Assembly (NCBI GenBank): GCA_045226335.1
Contig: JBGVCH010000085.1
Span: 13,388-77,387, forward strand
DNA: 64,000 nt
Direction: 5' to 3'
Source of the DNA: RUG11272 sp045226335
GTDB taxonomy: Bacteria; Bacillota; Clostridia; Christensenellales; Aristaeellaceae
A program made the translations under genes and the position numbers. The notes below the pieces were generated by a model. It was not told the DNA's origin, ran no database searches, and was given only the letters and a program-made list of their open reading frames with translations. Each line of letters begins with the position of its first letter. Within the stretch, counting starts at the first letter, position 1. Of the stretch, positions 16,861-27,215 are shown piece after piece.

Positions 16861-18369
16861 TCAGCGGGTCATGGTGGAGGTGGACCGCAGCGTCACGTCG
16901 TGATAGCCGCCCTCCACGATGGAAGTGGCGGACACCAGGGTCAGCTTGGCCTTGTCCCGCAGGTCCTGCAGGTTGGTGACGCCCACGTTGCACAAGGTGC
17001 TCTTGACCTTGTAGAGGCTGATCTCCACGTTGTCATGAAGCGGGCCGGCGTACACCACGTAGCTGTCCACACCCTCTTCGAAGGAGAGCTTGCCCGCCCC
17101 GCCCAGGTCGTAGCGCTGCCAGTTCCGGGCGCGGTTGGAGCCCTCGCCCCAGTACTCCTTCATGTAGACCCCGTTGACCATGACCTTGTCCGAGGGGCTC
17201 TCGTCGAAGCGGGCGAAGTACCGGCCCATCATCAGGAAGTCCGCGCCCATGGCCAGGGCCAGGGTCATGTGATAGTCGTGCACGATGCCGCCGTCGGAGC
17301 AGATGGGCACATAGATGCCCGTCTCCCTGAAGTACTCATCCCGCGCCCGCGCCACCTCGATCAATGCCGTGGCCTGGCCGCGGCCGATGCCCTTCGTCTC
17401 GCGGGTGATGCAGATGGAGCCGCCGCCGATGCCGACCTTGACGAAGTCTGCGCCGGCCCGGGCCAGGAACAGGAAGCCGTCCCGGTCCACCACGTTGCCC
17501 GCACCGATCTTGACCGTCTCGCCGTAGTTCTCCCGCACCCAGCGCAGGCACTTCTCCTGCCAGCAGGAGTAACCCTCCGAGGAGTCGATGCACAGCACGT
17601 CCGCGCCGGCTTCCACCAACGCCGGGATCCGCTGGGCGTAGTCCCGGGTGTTGATGCCCGCGCCCACCAGAAAGCGCTTCTTGTCGTCCAGCAGTTCCAG
17701 GGGGTTCTCCTTGTGGGAAGCGTAGTCCTTCCGGAAGACAAAGTACAGCAGCTTTCCTTCGGCGTCCACGATGGGCAGTGCGTTCAGCTTGTGGTCCCAG
17801 ATGATGTCGTTGGCCTCTTTCAGGGAGGTTTCCGCCGGCGCCGTGACCAGCTTCTCAAGAGGCGTCATAAAGTCCCGGACCCGCGTGTCCGTGGACATGC
17901 GGCTGACGCGGTAGTCACGGCTGGTGACAATGCCCAGCAGCCGTCCGTTGGCGGTGCCGTCCTCCGTGATCGCCACGGTGGAGTAGCCGTTTTTCTCCTT
18001 CAGCGCCAGGACGTCCGCCAGGGTATGATCCGGCGTCAGGTTGGAGTCGGAGACCACAAACCCGGCCTTGTAGCCCTTGACCCGGGCCACCATTGCCGCC
18101 TCGCTCTCGATGGTCTGGGCGCCGTAGATGAAGGAGATCCCGCCCTCTTTGGCCAGGGCGATGGCCAGCTTGTCGTCCGAAACGGACTGCATGATGGCGC
18201 TGGTCAGCGGAATGTTCAGGGAAATCGCCGGTTCTTCCTGTCCTTTGCGGTACTTGGTCAGCGCGGTCCGAAGCGAAACGTTCTGCGGCACGCAGTCCTC
18301 CGAGGTGTAACCCGGGATCAGCAGGTACTCACTGAAGGTGTGGCTCGGCTCCTGGCAGTAGGTGGCCAT
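16861..18369 (-). CDS. guaB: IMP dehydrogenase, Tritrichomonas-like subgroup
   Basis: Oxidises IMP to XMP with NAD, the committed step of guanine nucleotide synthesis. Start at 18369 (MATYCQEPSHTF) has GGAGG upstream; the product is 502 residues. Two CBS modules lie at about 95-225. The catalytic cysteine is Cys320 in GIGGGSICITRE and the general-base Arg-Tyr pair is at 419-420 (NWQRYDLGG). As I recall the Tritrichomonas foetus enzyme, the equivalent residues are Cys319, Arg418 and Tyr419 and the surrounding sequence is strikingly alike. Single-gene unit with its own promoter, divergent from a sensor kinase gene. Confidence 0.95.
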   Translation of the reverse strand: MATYCQEPSHTFSEYLLIPGYTSEDCVPQNVSLRTALTKYRKGQEEPAISLNIPLTSAIMQSVSDDKLAIALAKEGGISFIYGAQTIESEAAMVARVKGYKAGFVVSDSNLTPDHTLADVLALKEKNGYSTVAITEDGTANGRLLGIVTSRDYRVSRMSTDTRVRDFMTPLEKLVTAPAETSLKEANDIIWDHKLNALPIVDAEGKLLYFVFRKDYASHKENPLELLDDKKRFLVGAGINTRDYAQRIPALVEAGADVLCIDSSEGYSCWQEKCLRWVRENYGETVKIGAGNVVDRDGFLFLARAGADFVKVGIGGGSICITRETKGIGRGQATALIEVARARDEYFRETGIYVPICSDGGIVHDYHMTLALAMGADFLMMGRYFARFDESPSDKVMVNGVYMKEYWGEGSNRARNWQRYDLGGAGKLSFEEGVDSYVVYAGPLHDNVEISLYKVKSTLCNVGVTNLQDLRDKAKLTLVSATSIVEGGYHDVTLRSTSTMTR

Positions 18370-18417
18370 CGGAAATCCCCTCCTCACATCGGTCGGCGGT
18401 GAATATGGAATTGGTTC

Positions 18418-18447
18418 ATCTTACCGCATGTGTGGGTGTTTTGTCAA
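18418..18447 (-). promoter_or_regulatory. Promoter of guaB
   Basis: On the minus strand TTGACA (perfect -35), 18 nt, TAAGAT, about 50 bases before the start codon. It abuts the divergent kinase promoter. Confidence 0.83.
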
Positions 18448-18460
18448 CCGAAATTTCGCC

Positions 18461-18489
18461 TTGCCTCCACGGTTCTTTTCCGCTATAAT
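18461..18489 (+). promoter_or_regulatory. Promoter of the kinase-glycosyltransferase-hydrolase operon
   Basis: TTGCCT, 17 nt, TATAAT, 32 bases before the kinase ATG. Only 13 bases separate its -35 from the divergent guaB -35, so the two promoters may share upstream regulation. Confidence 0.83.
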
Positions 18490-18521
18490 CTTCCGGAGAC
18501 GGACGGAAGGAGGCGAAGCGG

Positions 18522-20018
18522 ATGTTCAAGCGCATTATGGCTGTGGTGCTGGCGGTGATCCTTGTGCTGACGGCGGGCTTCAGTGTGCTGGGCGTCCTTT
18601 TGCTTCGCCGGGAACGCAGCAACGCCCGTCTGGAAAGCCTTGTCACCGACGCGAAGGAGATCGCCTGGCTGGCCGTACAGGCCAACAGTTCCAGCCTCAG
18701 CTCCCCCTATCCGTACGGAAGAGGCTGGAACAGCAGCGCCAGTTCCTCTGTCAGCGCCATCCTGAACCGCAAGTACCGTGAAGTCCATGAGACCTTCAAC
18801 GCCTACATCGGCGTGACGGACCGCGAGAACTGGGTATACGCCGCGGACAGCCTGTCCCTGGCCATCACCAGCGATCCCGACTTTACCGACGCCCTCCAGG
18901 GTCAGGACCTGAGCGACGTCCTGAGCCGGGTGCTGAACGGCGGGGTCGACCAGACCGTGACGGTCCGCAGCACGGTAAAGGGTTCGCCCAGTTTTGCCGT
19001 GGGCGTGCCCATGGTCCGGCGGGACGCCATTGTCGGAGCCGTGCTGATCGTCACCCCTGTGCAGACCATCGAGGGCAGCATCTGGGAGTTCGGCCTTCCG
19101 CTGTTTCTCATCGCCGGCGTCGCGCTGCTGGGGGCCGGGCTGATCCTGTTCCTGGTGATCCGGCGCTCCCTGAAGCCCATCACCCGCCTGACCGCCGCCG
19201 CCAACGCCATGGCGGAAGGAGATTTCACCGTTCGGGTCCGTCCCGAGGGCGGCGAGCGGGAGATCCATGTGCTGTCCGCCGCCTTCAACACCATGGCGGA
19301 CAAGCTCAGCGGCATCGAGGCCGGCCGCCGGGAGTTCGTCGCCAATGTCTCCCACGAGCTTCGCAGCCCCATCACTTCCATCTCCGGCTTTGTGCAGGGC
19401 ATGAGCGACGGCACCATTCCGCCGGAGGAGCACCCGAAGTATCTGTCCCTGGTGAACGACGAGACCCACCGTCTCTCGAAGCTCATCGGCGACCTGCTGA
19501 TCCTCTCCAGGCTCGAGCGGGACGACGCCACCCTGAACATGACGGTCTTCGACCTGTGCGAGATGTTCCGCCGCGCGGTGATCCGCCGGATGAGCGATCT
19601 GGAAGGCAAGGGCATCACCGTCAACTGCGCCTTTGACCCGGATCCCTGCCCGGTCCTGGCGGACGCCGACCGCATCGAGGAAGTGCTGATCAACCTGATG
19701 GATAACGCCGTCAAGTTCACCCCCTCCGGCGGCGTCATCACCCTGCGCACCTCCGCCAGCGACGATGTCGTCACGGCGGAAGTGCGGGACAGCGGCATCG
19801 GCATCAGCCCGGAGGACCTGCCCCGCATCTTCGACCGTTTCTTCACCGCCGACCGCGCCCACACCTCCGGGAAGGGCACCGGTCTCGGCCTCTCCATCTG
19901 CCAGCGCATCATGACCATGCACGGCCAGCGCATCTGGGCCGAGCCCTGCGAAGAAGGCGCGTGCTTCCGCTTTACCCTGAAGGCAGCCGCCGACAAGGAA
20001 GGGGGCCCGAAAGCATGA
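18522..20018 (+). CDS. Orphan membrane sensor histidine kinase
   Basis: The 498-residue protein has TM1 at about 5-28, an extracytoplasmic sensor domain of roughly 155 residues, TM2 near 188-212, HAMP (RRSLKPITRLTAAANAMAEG) near 213-262, HisKA with the phospho-acceptor His278 in NVSHELRSP, and a HATPase domain with the N box (LMDNAVKFTP), G1 (DSGIGI) and G2 (GTGLGLS). The extracellular part resembles PAS-like sensor folds but I cannot name a ligand. No response regulator is adjacent; the next gene is a glycosyltransferase overlapping by 4 bases (ATGA). RBS GAAGGAGG is well placed. Its partner regulator must be encoded elsewhere. Confidence 0.93.
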   Translation: MFKRIMAVVLAVILVLTAGFSVLGVLLLRRERSNARLESLVTDAKEIAWLAVQANSSSLSSPYPYGRGWNSSASSSVSAILNRKYREVHETFNAYIGVTDRENWVYAADSLSLAITSDPDFTDALQGQDLSDVLSRVLNGGVDQTVTVRSTVKGSPSFAVGVPMVRRDAIVGAVLIVTPVQTIEGSIWEFGLPLFLIAGVALLGAGLILFLVIRRSLKPITRLTAAANAMAEGDFTVRVRPEGGEREIHVLSAAFNTMADKLSGIEAGRREFVANVSHELRSPITSISGFVQGMSDGTIPPEEHPKYLSLVNDETHRLSKLIGDLLILSRLERDDATLNMTVFDLCEMFRRAVIRRMSDLEGKGITVNCAFDPDPCPVLADADRIEEVLINLMDNAVKFTPSGGVITLRTSASDDVVTAEVRDSGIGISPEDLPRIFDRFFTADRAHTSGKGTGLGLSICQRIMTMHGQRIWAEPCEEGACFRFTLKAAADKEGGPKA

Positions 20019-21622
20019 AAGCCCTGAAGTTCCTCCGGGAGCGCGGCCCGGACGCCGCCGTTCGCAAAGCCCAGGACCACCTTCTGCACAGCTGGGACAA
20101 AACCTGGGAGAAGATCCGGGCGGACGAGGATCTCCTGAGCCGGCAGCGGGCGCACCAGCCGGCGGGCGGGCTGATCTCCGTGGCCGTGCCGGTCTACAAC
20201 ACGGATCCCGGGATGCTGGAAGCTCTGGGCGAATCCCTGGCGTCCCAGACTTACGTCAACTGGGAGGCCTGCCTCTACTCCACCGGCACCGACGCCGAAA
20301 CGGACACCGTGCTGAACCGGCTCCCCCAGCTGGACAGGCGCATTCGGGTCCAGCGCGGCCGAACCAACGAGGGCATCGCGGGGAACACCAACCGCGCGGT
20401 AGCCCTGTGCCGCGGGGAGTGGGTGGCGCTGTGCGATCACGACGACGTGCTTTCCCCGGACGCGCTCTGGCGGATCGCGGAGGCCGCAGCCTCCGGAAAC
20501 GCGGACGTGATCTACACCGACGAAGACCGCCTCACCAAAAACGGCAGGCGCCACACGGACCCGGCGCTGAAGCCGGATTTTTCCCCGGACACCCTGCGGT
20601 CCGTCAATTACATCTGCCATCTCACCGCCGTCCGGAAGGATCTCTGGGACCGCATCGGCGGGGAACGCGCCAAGTTTGACGGCGCCCAGGACCACGACCT
20701 GCTGCTGCGGCTCAGCGAGGTCACCGCCCGCTTTGTCCACATCCCTGTTGTCTGCTATCACTGGCGCCGAGTCAAAACCTCCATGAGCCACCAGCGACGC
20801 AGTCAATGTCTGGAAGCCGCGCGGCGGTCCGTGGAATCGCACATGGAGCGCATCGGCTTTCCCGGAACGGCATCGCTGGAAGGCGGCTTTCTCCGCCTTC
20901 GGTACGAGCTGAAGCCCATGAAGGGCTGCGTCATCATCACCGCCCCCACCGCGGCCGCGGCAGAAGCCCGGATCGACAAGCTGCGGCACTTCTTCCCCTG
21001 GCACGTGAACTTCCGCGCCGCCGTGGGGGTCCACCGGATCGAGGCCATGAACCGCGCCGCCGCGGAAAGCGGAGAGGATCTGCTCCTCTTCGTGGATGGC
21101 GGCGTAGATAAGTTCTCGGAAGGGTTCTGGGACGAGCTGGCCATGTACGCCCAGCGGGAGGACGTGGGCATGGTGACGCCGCTGCTGACGGACCACCTCG
21201 GCGCTACGCTTCACGCGGGTTATGTGCTGGGGATCAAAGGCGGTCTCCGGTCCCGCGGCGAAGGTCGGCAGGTCAGGGGCAACCCGCAGCTGGCCATGGT
21301 CCGGAACGTCGGCGCCGTGAGCCCCATGTGCTTCATGGTGCGCCGGGCCGCCTGGCAGGATTTTGACGTCAGCTATTACACGGCTTTCGGCTGCGCGGAT
21401 GTCTGCGTGCGGATGCTGCGGTCCGGTCTGCATCACGTTTATACGCCTCATGCCCGGGCGACGATTCACGGCCGGGACGAATTCCTGTCGCCCGGTCCCG
21501 AGCGCGGAGCCGCGGAACTGGAGCGTTTCACCAATACCTGGCCGGATTTGAAGGACCCGTGCTGGAATCCGGGACTTTCGGACGAACAGGCCGATTACAC
21601 ATTCAGGAGGGCAGCGAAATGA
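20015..21622 (+). CDS. Family 2 glycosyltransferase with two GT-like domains
   Basis: The 535-residue protein starts at 20015, overlapping the kinase stop. After an N-terminal helical region (1-50) comes a GT-A domain (ISVAVPVYNTDPGMLEAL near 55, nucleotide-binding CDHDDVLSPDALW near 145, YTDEDRL near 170, and an acceptor-side QDHDLLLRLSE near 225). A second domain (about 305-515) has a similar layout but no clear DxD motif, as in tandem rhamnan/galactan-type transferases. No membrane segment is evident. Position after a sensor kinase and before a penicillin-recognising-fold hydrolase suggests cell-envelope work. Sugar donor unknown. Confidence 0.88.
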   Translation: MKALKFLRERGPDAAVRKAQDHLLHSWDKTWEKIRADEDLLSRQRAHQPAGGLISVAVPVYNTDPGMLEALGESLASQTYVNWEACLYSTGTDAETDTVLNRLPQLDRRIRVQRGRTNEGIAGNTNRAVALCRGEWVALCDHDDVLSPDALWRIAEAAASGNADVIYTDEDRLTKNGRRHTDPALKPDFSPDTLRSVNYICHLTAVRKDLWDRIGGERAKFDGAQDHDLLLRLSEVTARFVHIPVVCYHWRRVKTSMSHQRRSQCLEAARRSVESHMERIGFPGTASLEGGFLRLRYELKPMKGCVIITAPTAAAAEARIDKLRHFFPWHVNFRAAVGVHRIEAMNRAAAESGEDLLLFVDGGVDKFSEGFWDELAMYAQREDVGMVTPLLTDHLGATLHAGYVLGIKGGLRSRGEGRQVRGNPQLAMVRNVGAVSPMCFMVRRAAWQDFDVSYYTAFGCADVCVRMLRSGLHHVYTPHARATIHGRDEFLSPGPERGAAELERFTNTWPDLKDPCWNPGLSDEQADYTFRRAAK

Positions 21623-22383
21623 ACCGTGAAGCCATGGTAGCCCGGCTGCAAGGTCTGCCCGGGGTCGTCTCCCTGTACTGCGAGAACACCGGCACCGGAG
21701 AGTCCTTCGTCCATCGGCCGGATCAGCCTGTCATCGCCGCCAGCGTCATCAAGCTGTGCGTCATGGCGGAGGCCTTCCGCCGGCGGGAAGCCGGTCTCCT
21801 GGATTTTGACGAGCCCGTCACCGTCCGCCCGTCGGACCGCCTCCCCTCCTGCGGCGCCCTGACCTACATGCATGATAACATCACCGTCCCCTGGGGTGAC
21901 CTGGTGACCCTGATGATCATTCTCTCCGACAACACCGCCACAAACCTGCTGATCGACCGTCTGGGGATCGCCTCCGTCAACGGTTTCATGCGCAGCCTCG
22001 GGCTGTCGGACCGGACCGTGCTCCGGCGGAAACTGTTCATGCCGGAGCTGTCGGCCCGGGGCATCGAGAACACAGTCACCGCCGCCGATATCGCCCTGCT
22101 GCTCAGGCTGATCCTGACGGGCCGTCTTGTCAGCGAACAGGCTTCCGCCGAGATGCTGCAGCTGCTGAAGAACCAGCGGCTCAACGGCAAAATGCCCTTC
22201 TTCCTGTCGCCGAAGGGAATCCGGTGCGCCCACAAGACCGGAGAGGACGCCGGCATCACCCACGACGTGGGCCTCATCCTGACGGAACCGCCCCGGATCT
22301 TCTGCTTCCTGTCAGAGAAGACGGACGTGCCCGCCGCCGAGCGGGCGCTGCAGGATCTCGCCCTGATGGCGGCGGACCTGTAA
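21619..22383 (+). CDS. Serine hydrolase of the class A beta-lactamase fold
   Basis: The 254-residue product carries all three motifs of the fold: SxxK at Ser42-Lys45 (ASVIK), SDN at 103-105, and KTG at 206-208. It has no signal peptide, so unlike secreted beta-lactamases it looks cytoplasmic or exported by an unseen route, and I would not call it a resistance enzyme. It overlaps the glycosyltransferase stop by 4 bases, completing a kinase-transferase-hydrolase operon that ends at a terminator. Related proteins of this subgroup have unknown substrates, with peptides or esters being plausible. Confidence 0.88.
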   Translation: MNREAMVARLQGLPGVVSLYCENTGTGESFVHRPDQPVIAASVIKLCVMAEAFRRREAGLLDFDEPVTVRPSDRLPSCGALTYMHDNITVPWGDLVTLMIILSDNTATNLLIDRLGIASVNGFMRSLGLSDRTVLRRKLFMPELSARGIENTVTAADIALLLRLILTGRLVSEQASAEMLQLLKNQRLNGKMPFFLSPKGIRCAHKTGEDAGITHDVGLILTEPPRIFCFLSEKTDVPAAERALQDLALMAADL

Positions 22384-22389
22384 TGCAAA

Positions 22390-22419
22390 GGCCCTCTGCG
22401 TCACGCAGAGAGCCGTTTT
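22390..22419. terminator. Terminator between the hydrolase gene and yfbR
   Basis: A CTCTGCG / CGCAGAG stem extended by GGC / GCC past one mismatch, 3-nt loop, then TTTT on the plus strand and TTT on the minus strand. It serves the convergent genes, more strongly on the plus strand. Confidence 0.82.
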
Positions 22420-22420
22420 C

Positions 22421-22996
22421 TTATCGGTTCAGTTCGTCCAGGGTCAGAGAGAAGGCCGGGATACAGGTCCGCATGAAGTCCTCCGCCTCCGGGAGACCCA
22501 GGGCGCGGATGGATCGCAGGACGCTCTCCGCCGCCGCGTCAAACTCCCGGTTGCCGGCCCGCTGTTCCTCCAGGCAATGGATGTAGGCGCTGATTCGGTC
22601 CGCCGCCTTGACCAGCGCCATGGCCTCGGTCCCGCTCTCCGTGAGACAGGCGCCGATCTCCTCCCGCAAGTCCTCCGGAAGCATGCCGCAAAGCCGGGCC
22701 GTGGCGGTCTTTTCCACCGTGCGGTAGGCTTCCCGCAGGTCGCTGGAGTGATACTTGACCGGCGTGGGCAGGTCCCCGGTCAGGACTTCCGCGGCGTCGT
22801 GGTAGACCGCCAGGGTCACCACGTGCTCGGGGTTGATCTCCTTCCCGTACCGGTCTCTCGCGGTCACCGCCAGGGCATGGGCGATCATGGCCACCTGCAG
22901 GGAGTGTTCCGCGTCGTTTTCCGGCTGGGTGTTCCGCATCAGGCTCCAGCGCCGGATCAGCCGCAGCCGGGCCATGCTGGCAAAAAACTCATTCAT
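22421..22996 (-). CDS. yfbR: 5'-deoxynucleotidase, YfbR-like HD domain
   Basis: Removes phosphate from deoxynucleoside 5'-monophosphates. The 191-residue protein closely follows the E. coli YfbR layout: RLRLIRRWSLMRN near 10-22, metal histidine in AEHSLQVAM (His31), the HD pair at 66-67 in YHDAAEVLTGDLPTPVKY, and the last aspartate in VKAADRISAY near 137. It is the last gene of the lexA-msr-yfbR run, so it may be induced with the SOS response, which would fit control of deoxynucleotide pools. Confidence 0.92.
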   Translation of the reverse strand: MNEFFASMARLRLIRRWSLMRNTQPENDAEHSLQVAMIAHALAVTARDRYGKEINPEHVVTLAVYHDAAEVLTGDLPTPVKYHSSDLREAYRTVEKTATARLCGMLPEDLREEIGACLTESGTEAMALVKAADRISAYIHCLEEQRAGNREFDAAAESVLRSIRALGLPEAEDFMRTCIPAFSLTLDELNR

Positions 22997-23041
22997 CCGC
23001 TTGTGTCCCTCCGGGATTCCGCCGCCGTCGCGCCCAATTCT

Positions 23042-23506
23042 TCAGATCAGCGCGCCGTCCCAGTCCATCTCTTGCATCATTCTAACCGCGAAGCCGCGGA
23101 GAATGCGTTCGTCCTCCTCTGAAAATCGGTTCGGGACCGGGCTGTCGATGTCCAGCACGCCGATCATCTCACCGTTTCCGGCGGTCAGAGGCAGGACGAT
23201 CTCGCTCCGGGACGCGCTGTCGCAGGCGATGTGGCCCGGAAACGCGTGGACGTCCGGCACGCGCTGGACCCTCCCGGTCCGGACCGCCGCACCGCACACG
23301 CCGCGGCCGGCCCGGATCACCGTGCAGGCGGGTTTGCCCTGGAACGGTCCGAGAAACAGTGTGCCATCCTTCAGCAGGTAAAACCCCGCCCAGTTGATGT
23401 CCTTCAGGCTTTGCCACAGCAGGGCCGCCGCGTTGGCCATCACCGGCAGCGGCTTTCTGCAGCCCTCCGCCAGGGCCGCGATCTGTTCGATGATCAGTTC
23501 ATCCAT
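23042..23506 (-). CDS. Free methionine-(R)-sulfoxide reductase (GAF domain)
   Basis: Reduces free Met-R-sulfoxide. The 154-residue GAF-domain protein holds the three family cysteines, Cys61 (KPACTVI), Cys71 (GRGVCGAA) and Cys95 (FPGHIACDSAS), in the fRMsr arrangement, with the SEIVLPL strand after them. It sits between lexA (17 bases upstream) and yfbR (45 bases downstream) on the same strand. The RBS is a GGGGG-type stretch rather than AGGAGG. Possible role in repair of oxidised methionine during stress. Confidence 0.92.
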   Translation of the reverse strand: MDELIIEQIAALAEGCRKPLPVMANAAALLWQSLKDINWAGFYLLKDGTLFLGPFQGKPACTVIRAGRGVCGAAVRTGRVQRVPDVHAFPGHIACDSASRSEIVLPLTAGNGEMIGVLDIDSPVPNRFSEEDERILRGFAVRMMQEMDWDGALI

Positions 23507-23522
23507 CTCAGCGGCTACCCCC

Positions 23523-24128
23523 TCAGCGGAACACCCGGTACAGGGACACCACCTTGCCCAGGACCGTCACCTCATCGGCGATGATGGGCTCCATCTCGCA
23601 GTTCTCCGGCTGAAGACGGAAATGCCCGTTCTCCCGATAGAAACGCTTCACCGTGGCGCTGTCGTCGATCATGGCCACCACGATCTCGCCGTTGCTGGCC
23701 TCATGCTGGCTCCGGACGATGATATGGTCCCCGTCCAGGATCCCGGCCTCGATCATGCTGTCCCCGTGGACCTTCAGCACAAAGTGTTCCCCGTCCCCCA
23801 GCATATCGTCCGGCAGGGCGATGTATTCGTCCAAATTCTCTTCCGCCAGGATCGGCAACCCGGCGGTGACATGGCCCAGCACCGGCACTGCGGTGGCGGC
23901 GGCCCGGGAAAGATCCCCGGTGACCTCCATGGCCCGGGGCTTCATGGCGTCGCGGTGCAGAAGCCCCTTCTTCTCCAGCCGCTGGAGATGGCCGTGCACG
24001 GTGGACGTGGATTTCAGCCCCACAGCGTTGGCGATCTCCCGCACCGACGGCGGATAGCCCTTGGTCTGGATCTCGCTCCGAATAAACTCGAGGATGCGCT
24101 GCTGGTTGTCACCCCGCGGACGCTGCAT
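23523..24128 (-). CDS. lexA: LexA repressor
   Basis: Represses the SOS regulon and cleaves itself when RecA is activated. Start at 24128 (MQRPRGDNQQRILEF) gives 201 residues. The winged helix-turn-helix is at about 8-65 (YPPSVREIANAVGLKSTSTV), the Ala-Gly cleavage site lies in HVTAGLPI near 90, the catalytic serine in VHGDSMIEAG near 125, and the lysine in ATVKRFYRE near 162. Its own promoter carries a LexA box overlapping the -35 element, so it is self-regulated. It heads a small operon with fRMsr and yfbR. Confidence 0.97.
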   Translation of the reverse strand: MQRPRGDNQQRILEFIRSEIQTKGYPPSVREIANAVGLKSTSTVHGHLQRLEKKGLLHRDAMKPRAMEVTGDLSRAAATAVPVLGHVTAGLPILAEENLDEYIALPDDMLGDGEHFVLKVHGDSMIEAGILDGDHIIVRSQHEASNGEIVVAMIDDSATVKRFYRENGHFRLQPENCEMEPIIADEVTVLGKVVSLYRVFR

Positions 24129-24158
24129 ACCCTCACCGCCTTTTTCTTTTTCGATCCC

Positions 24159-24187
24159 ATCATAGCACAAATCCGCGGAAAAATCAA
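24159..24187 (-). promoter_or_regulatory. Promoter of the lexA operon
   Basis: On the minus strand TTGATT, 17 nt, TATGAT, about 30 bases before the lexA ATG; the -35 touches the SOS box. Confidence 0.83.
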
Positions 24188-24198
24188 ACATATGTTCT
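24186..24198. promoter_or_regulatory. LexA-binding (SOS) box
   Basis: Minus strand AGAACATATGTTT, one base off each end of the Gram-positive consensus CGAAC-N4-GTTCG. It overlaps the -35 of lexA, as expected for self-repression, and begins only 5 bases past the metH stop codon. Confidence 0.85.
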
Positions 24199-24202
24199 CA
24201 TT

Positions 24203-26597
<2,395 letters not shown>

Positions 26598-26611
<14 letters not shown>

Positions 26612-27215
26612 CCGTCTCTCTCCTCTCCAGCCCGACAATGGCCGTCACACTCTTCAACGGGGTCATCAGCAGGGACGGCTCCTGCAGCGTCAGACCCAAG
26701 TGTCTCTCCGCCTCCAGCGCGGTGAACACATCCCTTTGCAGGGTCAGCGGAAGATCCCCGTAACCCGGCGAGAAGCGCGGCTTCAGATGCTCGTTCGGAA
26801 ACGCCTCCGCCAGCATACCGCAGAGCCTGTCGCAGGCCTGCTCCACCACGGCGGCCCCCACCGCGTGCATCAGCAGCGCTTCCGACGGCGAGATCAGCGC
26901 CGCCCGGGCGATGAGCCGCTCCATGTCGAAGCCCGCCGTGGCCGCGAAGAGGATGAGGCCGCGGCACCCCTCCAGCCATCGCTTCAGGGATTTTGAATTT
27001 GTCTTTGCGAAGCCCAGATCCAGGACCTCGCCCTGATCCGCATAGTCAAACCGCCGCCAGACCGCCCGGCAGACGACCGTCCGCGCCTGCCGGATGCACC
27101 GCTGCACCGGCAGTTCCTCCGGCGCCGCCGCGCTCCGGGGCTGCATGGCGTAGCGCAGCACCTCGGCGGGGTCCACGTCCGGCGGCGGCAGCGTCACCAC
27201 GTGCAGGCCGCTCAC
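26598..27215 (-). CDS. Stand-alone MetH reactivation-domain protein
   Basis: The 205-residue product matches the C-terminal activation domain of MetH: RFSPGYGDLPLTLQRDVF near 148-165, then LGLTLQEPSLLMTPLKSVTAI near 175-195, the region that binds S-adenosylmethionine for reductive remethylation of oxidised cobalamin. The N-terminal half is less conserved. It lies between metF (4-base overlap) and metH (14-base overlap), so the split enzyme is made from one transcript. It should need a reductant such as flavodoxin; the operon also encodes a flavodoxin-fold oxidoreductase. Confidence 0.9.

Noticed and set aside
18902..21469. 855-codon open frame on the minus strand across the kinase and glycosyltransferase
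   Set aside because: It is a shadow of two genes with clear domains on the other strand, has no ribosome site, and its composition (Arg, Gly, His, Pro rich) is that of antisense frames in GC-rich DNA.
21619..22383. Beta-lactamase resistance gene
   Set aside because: The three active-site motifs are there, but there is no signal peptide, and position in a kinase-transferase operon suggests another substrate.
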